Below are positions 9,195 through 18,034 of a stretch of 64,000 bases of DNA, in pieces. Location: positions 1-64,000 of the forward strand of contig NZ_JAGGMI010000015.1 of NCBI RefSeq assembly GCF_017875235.1. The letters run 5' to 3'. Origin of the DNA: Asticcacaulis solisilvae. GTDB lineage: Bacteria; Pseudomonadota; Alphaproteobacteria; Caulobacterales; Caulobacteraceae. Below the pieces are notes generated by a model, which did not search any database, had not been told where the DNA came from, and was given only the letters and a program-made list of their open reading frames with translations. Position 1 is the first letter of the stretch; every line of letters begins with the position of its first letter. The position numbers were made by a program, and so were the translations under genes.

Positions 9195-9926
9195 ATGGTC
9201 CTAACAACGCAGAGTTGCTCCATGCCGACAGCTGAAATTCGCCGTATTGCCCTGACTTCGGACGCCCTCATGCGCCCGGCGGCCCGCAGGCGCGTGCTGG
9301 CGGCATGTGGTTCGGTCGCCGTCCACGCCGTCCTTATCCTGTTTCTGGTGTGGCAACCGCACACCGGCATTCACGGCAATCTGGGCCGCTACGATGGTAC
9401 CGAAGGACAAGGCGCCGGCTTCGACCCCGTCTTCGCCGAACTGGTCAGCCGGCACGCGGCGCAAACCCGTTTGACCAAACCCGCACCGCCGCAACCCGTC
9501 GAAGCGGTTGCGCTGGACGCTTCGGATCCGGCTGACACCGCCGCGCAGACACCCTCCCCGGATAATATTGCCACGCCCGGCGACCCGGGCCTGCCGGCGC
9601 AGACGACGTTGAGCGGTGGCGCGGCGCCGGGAACCCCGAACGGCCAGCATGCGCTGCTGGAACAGATCGCCCGCTGCCTGCCGCCCGATGCCCGGCCCAG
9701 TCTGAAGACCGCAAGTTTGCGCCTCAGCGTCGACGGCGGCGGCCATCTCACCGCCGCCCCCCGGCTGGAGGTCGATGTCACGCGGCTGACAGAAACGCAA
9801 CTGCGCGGTGCCAACCAGATCGTCCAGGCGGCGATGCAATGCGGCCCCTATGTGGTGACGCAGGGACAGGTGGCGATGATCGATATCGTGCCGGATTTTA
9901 CCGGCATTTCACCGGCTGAACGCTGA
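9195..9926 (+). CDS. TonB/TolA-like periplasm-spanning protein
   Basis: About 243 residues: a short cytoplasmic N-terminus, one membrane helix (about 34-53, VAVHAVLILFLVW), a Pro/Ala-rich linker (about 95-150) and a C-terminal domain (about 150-230) with the TolA/TonB-C pattern (LLEQIARCLP, LRLSVDGGG, ANQIVQAAMQCGPY). The architecture suggests an energy transducer or TolA-like cell-envelope protein, but ExbB/ExbD are not nearby. An ATG at 9222 is an alternative start. A lipoprotein gene follows 10 nt downstream. Confidence 0.65.
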   Translation: MVLTTQSCSMPTAEIRRIALTSDALMRPAARRRVLAACGSVAVHAVLILFLVWQPHTGIHGNLGRYDGTEGQGAGFDPVFAELVSRHAAQTRLTKPAPPQPVEAVALDASDPADTAAQTPSPDNIATPGDPGLPAQTTLSGGAAPGTPNGQHALLEQIARCLPPDARPSLKTASLRLSVDGGGHLTAAPRLEVDVTRLTETQLRGANQIVQAAMQCGPYVVTQGQVAMIDIVPDFTGISPAER

Positions 9927-9936
9927 GGGGAAAAAT

Positions 9937-10338
9937 ATGGTGCGGATAGCGGTCGTCATGGGGCTGTGCCTGACGCTTTCAGGCTGCGGCGGGTCGGAAA
10001 CCTTTGTCAGCTTCGGCGGCAAGGCCGGCGGCCAGCCGGTATTTTGTGTATCGGAAAAGCCCAACTGCGCCGATCCGGGCGGCAGCTTACGTGTGCTTCA
10101 GGTCGACCGCATCGACGAAGACGGGCGCGAGATCGAGGTCATGTGGCGGATCGAAGGCCCCGGCGGCTGGGGCTCCAGCTATCGGCTGGACAAGATCGCC
10201 TATGGCGCGGCGCCGGTCGGCTGGACGGTCAAGACACCCGCCCGGCAACTGGTGGCCGGGGAGCATTACCGGGTCAACAAGCAGTTCTATTTTTCGGTGA
10301 CCAGTAACGGGTTGGTGCTGGTGGAGAAGAAGCGATAG
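9937..10338 (+). CDS. Small lipoprotein, unknown function
   Basis: A 133-residue protein with a short hydrophobic signal and an LSGC lipobox (cleavage before Cys at about residue 17), so it should be lipid-anchored. The mature part is beta-rich with two further Cys (VFCVSEKPNC) that may form a disulphide. GAGGGGAAAAAT precedes the ATG. It lies 10 nt after the TonB-like gene and is probably co-transcribed. No family is recognised. Confidence 0.75.
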   Translation: MVRIAVVMGLCLTLSGCGGSETFVSFGGKAGGQPVFCVSEKPNCADPGGSLRVLQVDRIDEDGREIEVMWRIEGPGGWGSSYRLDKIAYGAAPVGWTVKTPARQLVAGEHYRVNKQFYFSVTSNGLVLVEKKR

Positions 10339-10441
10339 TGCCGCCTTTTTTACTTTCTATTGCAATTCGAGCGGCGCCTTCAATCCACCCTTGGCATTGG
10401 CCGAAGATAAAAAAATCCGACGATGAGCCGCTGGCGACACT

Positions 10442-10903
10442 TCAACGCAGCAAGTATAAGTGGTTTTTTTTCACGTGCCGATCTAATTTGGAAAGATTCA
10501 GATCTTGTCGAAGTTGTACTTCATCGGTGAAATCCCATCCGGATATAATTCTAATGCCCCATTCGGGAATGAATATGTCCCAACTGGAGGAGTCATGTTT
10601 TAAAATTCCATTGTACACCATCGTAAAAACCTGGTTCGCATTTATTTCGAGGTAATTCAAGCGCCCTTTCTTAATGAATGCGCCATTTGTACTTAACTCT
10701 CGATACAATCGGGCGAACGAAATCGCCATCCTGCGAAATTCTGCGAGATGCCCATTCAAAGTCGCCTCCCTATGAGAGAACCATCGTAAGTTCAAAATTT
10801 CACTTCCTGACAGAAAATGATCAAAATATGAGACATAAAGCGGCGCAGAATATCGCCTTTGGGCGTTAAACGATTGATCGTGCTCTGGAAAATTTTCTCT
10901 CAT
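10442..10903 (-). CDS. Putative immunity protein for the orphan Rhs toxin
   Basis: A 153-residue cytoplasmic protein with no signal peptide, clearly lower in GC than its surroundings. It begins one base after the stop of the orphan Rhs toxin fragment (10905) on the same strand, exactly where Rhs/CDI immunity genes sit. The sequence (RYSAPLYVSYFDHFLSGSE, NQVFTMVYNGIL, WDIFIPEWGIRI) matches no family I recognise. The immunity role is inferred from position and composition only. Confidence 0.6.
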   Translation of the reverse strand: MRENFPEHDQSFNAQRRYSAPLYVSYFDHFLSGSEILNLRWFSHREATLNGHLAEFRRMAISFARLYRELSTNGAFIKKGRLNYLEINANQVFTMVYNGILKHDSSSWDIFIPEWGIRIISGWDFTDEVQLRQDLNLSKLDRHVKKNHLYLLR

Positions 10904-10904
10904 C

Positions 10905-11789
10905 TCAGTATCGTAAGAGCACGCCGTCTTCGTTCATAGTCGCGACTCTCTCGCCTTTCGAATTGGTCAGCTTAAATGATCCACCGTGCGGTACCTTGTC
11001 TAAGCTTTTTTGATACCAGTACTTAGAAACTGGGTCGTACCACGCTGGCTTACCTGCCCCCGGCCCCTTACCCGGCAGCAATCCTTTCACGGTAAAAAGG
11101 CCTCCATCAATTCGATTTCCGAATTTGGCTTTGTTGGGAGGCGTGAACAAAAGTTGGGTGTCGCACCACGCGTCCTTTTTTACCATCACGCCATTCTTAA
11201 ATGCAAAGCTGCGTGTAAGCTCTTCAAGTTTGTTCTGCGCAAATTTATCTCTCGCCGCGTCTCCTTCAATTGTTTGGGCAGATATACCCTTAGGCCCCTT
11301 CGTCAAGACGGTAGTCTTTGTGGTAGGAGTCGTATTAGTCATCTCAGCGGTCACTCCCTTAACAGTCACGCTGCCAAGGCCCGTCTGTATTCTATACGTC
11401 GTTACTTGCATCTCGACCGTTGTTAGCCCAAACGGATCGACAAAGTTATATGGCTCCCCATCGACATAGGCGTACGGGTTCTGGCCGCCGTCCAATCCAA
11501 TCGGATCGACCTGGATATATCGCCCCAGGCTAGGGTCATAATCCCGGTGATGGTTCTGGTTTAGGCCTGAGCCTGCCGCTTCCGCCTGAAACCACTGGCC
11601 AGGCAGGCGGATATCGACATTGGCCATGGCCGTCGTGAACACCTTTGCAGAACCAAACGGCGTGACATAGGCGTCCCAGACCTTGGCCTTGGCGGTATCG
11701 GTCATCATCTGCGGTTCGTTGAGATGACCGGTATGGATAAAGTAGGTGACCGCCGTGCCAGAGGTTTTATCGATCACCGCTACCGGCAT
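10905..11789 (-). CDS. Orphan Rhs C-terminal tip with distinct toxin domain
   Basis: The frame is open from 12023 but an in-frame TAG stands at 12024-12026. The only Met start is internal (MPVAVIDK, 11789), so it has no proper beginning. Residues 1-115 reproduce the end of the Rhs core, including RYIQVDPIGLDGG and NPYAYVDG. After FVDPFGL the sequence changes to a unique 178-residue tail ending in YDPVSKYWYQKSLD and HGGSFKL. This is the standard form of a silent toxin cassette stored behind a complete rhs gene. The Rhs part is roughly 90 % identical in DNA to 13100-13652, allowing recombination. The toxin activity is unknown; H and K/Y residues in the tail would suit a nuclease but this is a guess. 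Confidence 0.75.
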   Translation of the reverse strand: MPVAVIDKTSGTAVTYFIHTGHLNEPQMMTDTAKAKVWDAYVTPFGSAKVFTTAMANVDIRLPGQWFQAEAAGSGLNQNHHRDYDPSLGRYIQVDPIGLDGGQNPYAYVDGEPYNFVDPFGLTTVEMQVTTYRIQTGLGSVTVKGVTAEMTNTTPTTKTTVLTKGPKGISAQTIEGDAARDKFAQNKLEELTRSFAFKNGVMVKKDAWCDTQLLFTPPNKAKFGNRIDGGLFTVKGLLPGKGPGAGKPAWYDPVSKYWYQKSLDKVPHGGSFKLTNSKGERVATMNEDGVLLRY

Positions 11790-12029
11790 GTCGTCGGCCC
11801 AGACATATTCGCGTAAAGTCGCGCCGGAATAGCCGTTGTGTTCGGCCAGCAGGTGGCCGTCCTTGTCGAAGATGTAGTGAATCTCTGACGATGAGCCGCC
11901 GCTGAACAGCCTGCGCCAGACGCGCTGTTCGCGGAAGTCGTAGCCATACCAGGCGGCATCGGCGCCGTTGTTCTGTACGCCGACGAGCCGTTTGCGGGCG
12001 CAATAGATGTAAATTGGATCCAGCTACCT

Positions 12030-12051
12030 CCGGCGACAATCAAGTCGCCGG
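12030..12051. repeat. Hairpin at the orphan-cassette boundary
   Basis: An 8-bp perfect stem, CCGGCGAC with GTCGCCGG (12030-12037 and 12044-12051) and a 6-nt loop, lies between the first immunity gene and the start of Rhs homology. There is no T-tract. It marks the upstream edge of the displaced cassette. Confidence 0.5.
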
Positions 12052-12088
12052 CCTGAATGACCTTTTGATGAGATTGAGGCAAAATTAT

Positions 12089-12532
12089 TCAATTTATACA
12101 AGATTTTTTGAATTTGGACAAATCTTCTTTAAGGTCTCTGGTAATTAATCCCTTTCCGCACAAGTATTCGTCATATATTTCTAATATTCCACTTTTAGTT
12201 GAAAGCTTTATTATTATTGGAATGTATTTTTTGTGAAATTTTATCCTAAATAATTTCGATAATTCTCCGCTTTTTTCCTTAATTAATAAAGAGTCATCTA
12301 TATAAAATCTTTCATCAGAAAACATACTTTCCAACGCAATTTGTGCCATAGTTTCCGATTCATCATGATAATTAGTTCTTACTATTTCAATCATTATTCG
12401 ATGAATTGATAATGATGGGACCACATCCATATATAAAATTACATTGTAATCATTTCCATTTAAAACATATTTTCTACCACTTTTAACAAAGCCGCTTGTA
12501 AACAATTCTTCTTTTAGGTCGTTTAGTGTCAT
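12089..12532 (-). CDS. Putative immunity protein for the Rhs toxin
   Basis: About 147 residues from ATG 12532 (MTLNDLKEELF), starting 5 nt after the stop of the Rhs gene; an in-frame Met at 12580 lies inside that gene and is unlikely. The composition is strikingly AT-rich and Lys/Ile-rich, unlike the genome, which points to recent acquisition. It is cytoplasmic, with no recognisable motif. Position immediately after a toxin-tipped Rhs gene makes a cognate immunity function the most economical reading. Confidence 0.65.
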   Translation of the reverse strand: MTLNDLKEELFTSGFVKSGRKYVLNGNDYNVILYMDVVPSLSIHRIMIEIVRTNYHDESETMAQIALESMFSDERFYIDDSLLIKEKSGELSKLFRIKFHKKYIPIIIKLSTKSGILEIYDEYLCGKGLITRDLKEDLSKFKKSCIN

Positions 12533-12537
12533 TAGGA

Positions 12538-14472
12538 TTACTTTTTTGGAGGAGAATAAAAGTCGACGTGCCCAGTCCATTTTTCTCCCGTCTGCGATTC
12601 TAATTGACGCACATATTTATTTACTTGGCTTTGCCCCGCGCGTCGACCCGAGGGCGTATCTGGTTTAGGTTCCCGTACGATACGATTGAACCAATTGATC
12701 GCATCTGGCCTAAGTCCATTTAAGAGGGGCTGATTGTATTGGTATTGTGAGCCCAATGCATTGGGATAATTTCGGCGGGCCGTGCGCCCGTACATTGCTG
12801 CATATGTTTCGCCTCCGAAAGCGTTTTTTGTTAAACACGTGCCATTACGAATTGCGGCACGCGCAGCGGATTCCATTGCCATTTGTCGCGCGGTGTGGAC
12901 GGCAATAACGTCGGGGTTTCCAACATAGGTATACCCCCGATAGCTTGGATCCGCATTGCGGCCTTGTTGGTTATAATATTGAATTTGCTGCGCGTTATAA
13001 TATCCTGAGGGCGTTGTGATCCGGCCAATGTGATAAGTGGACCGCGGCGTTGACGAAGGGCGGCCATTTTGGCCTTTCGGATCCACCCAGTCATACACCA
13101 TTCCGTCGACATAGGCGTACGGGTTCTGGCCGCCGTCCAATCCAATCGGATCGACCTGCATATATCGCCCCAGGCTAGGGTCATAATCTCGGTGATGGTT
13201 CTGGTTGAGACCTGAGCCTGCGGCTTCGGCCTGGTACCACTGGCCCGGCAGGCGGATATCAACATTGGCTGTGGCCGTCGTGAACACCTTAGCCGAACCG
13301 AACGGCGTGACATAGGCGTCCCAGACCTTGGCCTTTGCGGCATCGGCCATCATCTGCGGCTCGTTGAGGTGGCCGTTATGGATGAAATAAGTCACCGCCG
13401 TGCCCGAGGTCTTGTCGATCACCGCCACAGGCATGTCGTCAGCCCAGACATATTCCCGCAGCAACCCGCCCGAATAGCCATTATGTTCGGCCAGCAGATG
13501 GCCTGTCTGGTCGAAGATATAGTGGATCTCGGTCGACGAGCCGCCGTTGAACAGCCGCCGCCAGACGCGTTGTTCGCGGAAGTCGTAGCCATACCAGGCG
13601 GCATCGGCGCCGTTGTTCTGTACGCCGACGAGCCGTTTGCGCGCGCTGTACTGGTAGGTATAGGTCGCGCCGCCCGAGATGGCGTCGGAATACAGGTCGC
13701 CACCCGTGCGGTAGGTCAGTTGGCGCTTGACCGCCGCGCTGGCGTCCTGGACCTGGACCAGCCGGTTGCTGTTGCCGGCGGTAATTTCATTGTTCGACGT
13801 CGTCACGCCGCCGACCGTCAGGTACGAACCCGTGCGGTTGCCGGCGGCGTCATAGGCATAGCTCTCCTGCCCCCACGGCCCGTTGGCGTAGGTCAGCCGG
13901 CCGGAATTGCTTAAGGACATATAGACAGTGCGGCCGGTGGCGGCATTATCGACAATCTCACCCAGGCGGCCATCGTCATAATGGGTATAGCCAAGGTCAA
14001 GCTTCGGGTCTGAACCGTCCTTGACGGCGATACGCGTCAGCCAGTCATTGGTGTTGAAGGTCCGCGTCAGCGTCAGGCCGTTGCCGTAGGTGGCGCTGGT
14101 CAGACCGCCGAACGGTGCATAGGCCATGGACGACAGCACGGCCGAAGCAGCTCCACCCGCCGTCGGTTTGGTGGTGATGCCGGTGATCAGACCGTCATTG
14201 TCACGCGCGAACGTAATCACGCGCCCCGAAGGCAGGGTGGTTTCGGTCACCTGGCCATTGGCGTCATAGGCATAGCCGACATTATAGTTCACGCCCTGGA
14301 TGGTCTTGGCGTCGGTCGTCACGCGGCCTTGCGCATCGTAGGTAAAGGCCGAGCCACCCGATTGCTCGGTCACGCTGGTCAGGCGGCCGGTGCAGTAGGT
14401 GCGCGTGCCGCGATATAGAAATTGCTCACCTCCAATCACACCGGCATGAGAATAAGTCTGAGTTATGACCAT
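12538..14472 (-). CDS. Rhs-repeat polymorphic toxin, N-terminally truncated
   Basis: 644 residues. Residues about 1-440 are YD/Rhs repeats (YDAQGRVTTD, YAYDANGQVTET, YAYDAAGNRTG), ending in the Rhs core RYMQVDPIGLDGG and NPYAYVDG. Residues about 470-644 form a unique C-terminal toxin domain with no motif I can name. Full Rhs proteins usually have well over 1,000 residues with a secretion-related N-terminus; that part is missing, and no VgrG, PAAR or Tc-type partner is in this window. The truncation abuts the promoter of the divergent TonB receptor. The gene may be a relic or be carried by a remote delivery system. Confidence 0.8.
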   Translation of the reverse strand: MVITQTYSHAGVIGGEQFLYRGTRTYCTGRLTSVTEQSGGSAFTYDAQGRVTTDAKTIQGVNYNVGYAYDANGQVTETTLPSGRVITFARDNDGLITGITTKPTAGGAASAVLSSMAYAPFGGLTSATYGNGLTLTRTFNTNDWLTRIAVKDGSDPKLDLGYTHYDDGRLGEIVDNAATGRTVYMSLSNSGRLTYANGPWGQESYAYDAAGNRTGSYLTVGGVTTSNNEITAGNSNRLVQVQDASAAVKRQLTYRTGGDLYSDAISGGATYTYQYSARKRLVGVQNNGADAAWYGYDFREQRVWRRLFNGGSSTEIHYIFDQTGHLLAEHNGYSGGLLREYVWADDMPVAVIDKTSGTAVTYFIHNGHLNEPQMMADAAKAKVWDAYVTPFGSAKVFTTATANVDIRLPGQWYQAEAAGSGLNQNHHRDYDPSLGRYMQVDPIGLDGGQNPYAYVDGMVYDWVDPKGQNGRPSSTPRSTYHIGRITTPSGYYNAQQIQYYNQQGRNADPSYRGYTYVGNPDVIAVHTARQMAMESAARAAIRNGTCLTKNAFGGETYAAMYGRTARRNYPNALGSQYQYNQPLLNGLRPDAINWFNRIVREPKPDTPSGRRAGQSQVNKYVRQLESQTGEKWTGHVDFYSPPKK

Positions 14473-14500
14473 TAATTATCATTTATCATACATTTTGCGG

Positions 14501-14528
14501 TTGACACACGCACCTTCAAGCATAACCT
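14501..14528 (+). promoter_or_regulatory. Candidate sigma-70 promoter of TonB receptor
   Basis: TTGACA (14501-14506), a 16-nt spacer, and TAACCT (14523-14528) lie about 130 nt before the receptor start. The -35 box is a perfect consensus and the -10 is weak. Confidence 0.4.
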
Positions 14529-14660
14529 AAAGGCGACCAAGCCATAAAGGTCATCTCCGCGCATACCGTGCACGGATAAAAAAAGAAAGTGCCGGCGTAC
14601 CTTACGAACAGGCTTGCGTCTCCCGGGGAGTGGAGGCGCCACGAAAAAGAGGAATACCCC

Positions 14661-17588
14661 ATGAAAACCCCGGGAAAATCGCCTGCGAAGGCGATGCTTT
14701 TGTGCACGTCCGTGCTCTCTGGCGCTCTTCTGGGCGCCGCCGCGCTCCTGACGACGCCCGCCCTTGCGCAGGACACCCCTGCCCCCGCCGCCGAAGACAG
14801 CGACGTTGTCGTCGTGACCGGCTTCCGCAATAGCTTGCAAACCGCCCTGTCCGACAAGAAGAAGTCGAACGGCGTCATCGACGTCATCCGCGCCGAGGAC
14901 ATCTCGAAGTTCCCCGACGCGAATCTCGCCGAGTCGCTGCAGCGCGTGCCGGGCGTGTCGATCTCACGCGTCGCCGGCGAAGGCCGCTCGATCACCGTGC
15001 GCGGCCTGCCGCCGTCGTTCACGCGCGTCCGCATCAACGGCATGGAAGCCCAGTCGGTCTCCGGCGCCACCACGTCGGATCGCGGAATCGGCACCGGCCG
15101 CGGCTTCGACTTCAACACCTTCTCGTCGGACCTGTTCTCGAACCTGACCGTGCGCAAGACCGCTTCGCCCGAGACCATCGAAGGCTCATTGGGCGCCACG
15201 GTCGACCTGCACACCTCGCGCCCCTTTGACTATAAGGGGTTTACCGCCGTGGTGAACGGCCAGGTCGGTTACAACACCCTCAGCAAGGAAGCCGATGACC
15301 GCAAGTTCTCAGGCGTCATTTCCAACCGCTGGGACACCTCGATCGGCCAGATCGGCGTCCTGGCCTCGCTGGCCTACACCAAGCGGCACTATTACGAAGA
15401 CCAGTTCGGATCGGGCGGCTGGAACCCTGGCTCGGTCGACGGTGGCTTCTGTACGCCGGTCGGCGTGACGCCCCAGGTCCCGGCCAATGACGCGGCAAAG
15501 GGCACGGACGCGGCCAACTGCGCCACCGGCGTCGCACGCCCGCCCGCCGGCGATCCGCTCTACGCCCAGGCCAGCGCCTCGACGACCTTCTTCCCGCGCC
15601 TTCCGCGCTATGGCCGCTTCGAGCACGACCAGGAACGCACGGGCGCCAGCTTGTCGGTCCAATGGCGGCCGCAAACCGGCACGACGATCAATTTCGACGC
15701 CCTCTATTCGAACTATGATGTCAAACGCGAGGAAAGCTGGCTTGAGGGCTTCTCGTTCGCCCGCGCCATCAGCCAGAACGGCAAGCCACAGACGGCCGTG
15801 CGTGAGTTGATCCTCTTTCCGGCCGGCACCAGCCAGACGGCCGGCGTCAACTTCGGCAAGCAGGTGTCGGACGTGGCCTATGCGCGCTTCGACGGCGTCG
15901 ATGTCCGTTCCGACACCCAGCACGACGAATTCGAGAACAACTTCACGCAGTTCACCCTGTCGGGCAGCCACAACTTCTCGGACAGCCTGTCGATCAACGG
16001 CCTGATCGGCGTGTCGGAATCGAAGTTCGACCAGACCGCCCAGACGACGCTGATGTTCCAGCGCCAGAACGCCGGCATGACGGTCGACTTCCGCAACAAT
16101 CGCGACCAGCCGATCATCACGCACGATTTCGACGTGACCAACCCGGACAATTACAGCTTCAGCAGCCCGGACGGCACAGCCAATACCGCCAATGCCGAAA
16201 TTCGCCTGAACCCGTCGCAGGTGACCAACAAGTATGAAACGATCGAAGCCAACCTGGTCTGGCGCGCCAACGACAACCTGACGCTCAAGACCGGCCTGCA
16301 CCACAACACCTTCACCTTCGACATCAAGGCGTGGCAGCGTCCGAACACCTTCCTGGTGCCGAACCTGACCGCCCAGCAGCTGCGCGACGTGACGCGGACG
16401 GTCGAATTCCCAGGCGACGGGCTGGATTCGGGCGTCTTCCCGACGGCCTGGGCGACGATCGACTACGACAAGTTCGTGGCCGTGCACAACATCTATAGCG
16501 GCACGGCGCCGTATCAGCTGGTCGTCAACAACGGCAATACGCGCGGCGTCGAGGAAAAGGTCGATGCGATCTATGTCCAGGGCGAACTGACAAGCCAGAT
16601 CCACGGCATGACGCTGCGCACCGAGGCCGGCCTGCGCTACGCCAAGACGCAGCTTTCGGCGCGCGGCATCATCGTCGGCCAGACCAACCCGGTCTTTGTC
16701 GAACACGAATATGACGACCTGCTGCCATCGATCAACGCCACGCTCGAAGTCACGCCCGACTTCTACGTCCGGGGTTCGGCGGCGCGCGTCGTGTCGCGGC
16801 CCGAGCTGGGCTTCCTGACGCCAGGCGGCAACCTGGCGCTTACGGGGACGCCATCCCTGTCGTCGGGCAATCCGTTCCTGGAGCCGATCCGCGCCGACAA
16901 TCTCGACCTGTCGGCGGAATGGTATTTCTCACGCGGATCATTGCTTTCGGCCGGCATCTTCTACAAGGACATCAAGTCCTACGTGCAGAACGCTTCGCGC
17001 CAGATGTCGTTCGTCGAGACCGGCCTGCCGCTGTCGCTGATCGGCAGCTCGGGCGTCGATCCGAACAACACGCCGATCACCGTCACCCAGCCGGTCAATA
17101 CCGAAGGCGGCCCGCTCAAGGGCTTCGAGCTGAACTATCAACAGTCGTTCGGCTTCCTGCCGGGCTGGTTGAGCCACACCGGCGTGCTGGTCAACTATAC
17201 TTTCGTCGATTCGGACATCACCTATAACCTGGCCGGCGGCGGCACCACCGAACAGAGCCTGATCGGCCTGTCCAAGAACGCCTATAATGCCACGGCCTAC
17301 TACGAAGACGAAAAGGTCAGCGTGCGCCTGTCGGCCTCTTACCGGTCGAAGTTCATCATCGCGCTGCCGGCTAACAATCCGCTGCAAGACCTTGAAGGGG
17401 TTGATGAAAACCTGGTGTTCGACCTGTCGGCCTCGTATCAGTTCACGCCCAAGCTCAGGTTGACGGTCGAAGGCTTGAACATCTTTGACAGGTTTAACCG
17501 CCAATATATTGACTCTACTCGCAATTCGACCTTCGTCTACAACCATCTGGGCGCCCAGTGGAATGTCGGCCTGCAGTACAAGTTCTAA
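14661..17588 (+). CDS. TonB-dependent outer-membrane receptor
   Basis: 975 residues. A signal peptide ends at about residue 37 (TPALAQD). A TonB-box-like VVVVTGFR follows, then the plug domain (LAESLQRVPGVSISRVAGEG, about 90-210) and a 22-strand barrel ending in the Phe-terminated NVGLQYKF. The form resembles the Caulobacterales receptors for sugars or oligosaccharides (TIGR01782-like), but no substrate enzyme lies nearby. AAAGAGGA lies 7 nt before the chosen ATG; the frame's earlier Met at 14589 has no such site. It is a single-gene unit with its own promoter and terminator. Confidence 0.92.
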   Translation: MKTPGKSPAKAMLLCTSVLSGALLGAAALLTTPALAQDTPAPAAEDSDVVVVTGFRNSLQTALSDKKKSNGVIDVIRAEDISKFPDANLAESLQRVPGVSISRVAGEGRSITVRGLPPSFTRVRINGMEAQSVSGATTSDRGIGTGRGFDFNTFSSDLFSNLTVRKTASPETIEGSLGATVDLHTSRPFDYKGFTAVVNGQVGYNTLSKEADDRKFSGVISNRWDTSIGQIGVLASLAYTKRHYYEDQFGSGGWNPGSVDGGFCTPVGVTPQVPANDAAKGTDAANCATGVARPPAGDPLYAQASASTTFFPRLPRYGRFEHDQERTGASLSVQWRPQTGTTINFDALYSNYDVKREESWLEGFSFARAISQNGKPQTAVRELILFPAGTSQTAGVNFGKQVSDVAYARFDGVDVRSDTQHDEFENNFTQFTLSGSHNFSDSLSINGLIGVSESKFDQTAQTTLMFQRQNAGMTVDFRNNRDQPIITHDFDVTNPDNYSFSSPDGTANTANAEIRLNPSQVTNKYETIEANLVWRANDNLTLKTGLHHNTFTFDIKAWQRPNTFLVPNLTAQQLRDVTRTVEFPGDGLDSGVFPTAWATIDYDKFVAVHNIYSGTAPYQLVVNNGNTRGVEEKVDAIYVQGELTSQIHGMTLRTEAGLRYAKTQLSARGIIVGQTNPVFVEHEYDDLLPSINATLEVTPDFYVRGSAARVVSRPELGFLTPGGNLALTGTPSLSSGNPFLEPIRADNLDLSAEWYFSRGSLLSAGIFYKDIKSYVQNASRQMSFVETGLPLSLIGSSGVDPNNTPITVTQPVNTEGGPLKGFELNYQQSFGFLPGWLSHTGVLVNYTFVDSDITYNLAGGGTTEQSLIGLSKNAYNATAYYEDEKVSVRLSASYRSKFIIALPANNPLQDLEGVDENLVFDLSASYQFTPKLRLTVEGLNIFDRFNRQYIDSTRNSTFVYNHLGAQWNVGLQYKF

Positions 17589-17612
17589 GGCGTAAATTCT
17601 CTCCGCCAGCCT

Positions 17613-17643
17613 GCCCGCGCCAGCAATGGCGCGGGCTTTTTTT
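17613..17643 (+). terminator. Rho-independent terminator after TonB receptor
   Basis: A 9-bp GC stem, GCCCGCGCC (17613-17621) and GGCGCGGGC (17628-17636), is followed by a run of T starting at 17637. It lies 25 nt past the receptor stop. Confidence 0.9.
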
Positions 17644-17656
17644 CAAGCGGCATTGG

Positions 17657-17848
17657 TCAGAGATAGTAGCCGATGGCCCAGAAGACGGCCAACCAGACCA
17701 GCGCGGACACGCCGAAGGCCAGGCACAGGCCGATCAACCGCCACGGCAGCAGGCGCCGCTTCGGCGCCTTTACACTATCGTGGACACGCAACTCTTTTAC
17801 CGAACCCAGACTCACACGCGCCTCCCCAGGCATTATTGAGGAGAGCAT
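17657..17848 (-). CDS. Small single-span membrane protein
   Basis: About 63 residues (76 if begun at 17887). A basic stretch (KAPKRRLLPWR) precedes one long hydrophobic helix ending IGYYL, so the N-terminus is cytoplasmic. GGGGGA precedes the ATG at 17848 but at very short spacing; 17833 is another possible Met. The family is not recognised. It is convergent with the TonB receptor and shares the terminator region. Confidence 0.45.
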   Translation of the reverse strand: MLSSIMPGEARVSLGSVKELRVHDSVKAPKRRLLPWRLIGLCLAFGVSALVWLAVFWAIGYYL

Positions 17849-18034
17849 TCCCCCGATTGGGGAAAAACACAAGCGGTATCGGCACACATATCGGTGATCA
17901 CGGAAGTAATGCTGGTTAGCTTATCTCAGATATCTCCCAGGCATATTTTCACGTCCTGATTGTTTTTAACCTTTCGCACAACGACGTTACGTGTTACCCG
18001 TCGCGGCACGCATCACACGCAAAGGGGGCTTGTC

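Noticed and set aside
15309-16706. 465-codon minus-strand frame inside the TonB receptor
   Set aside because: No domain, and the receptor is clearly coding on the plus strand.
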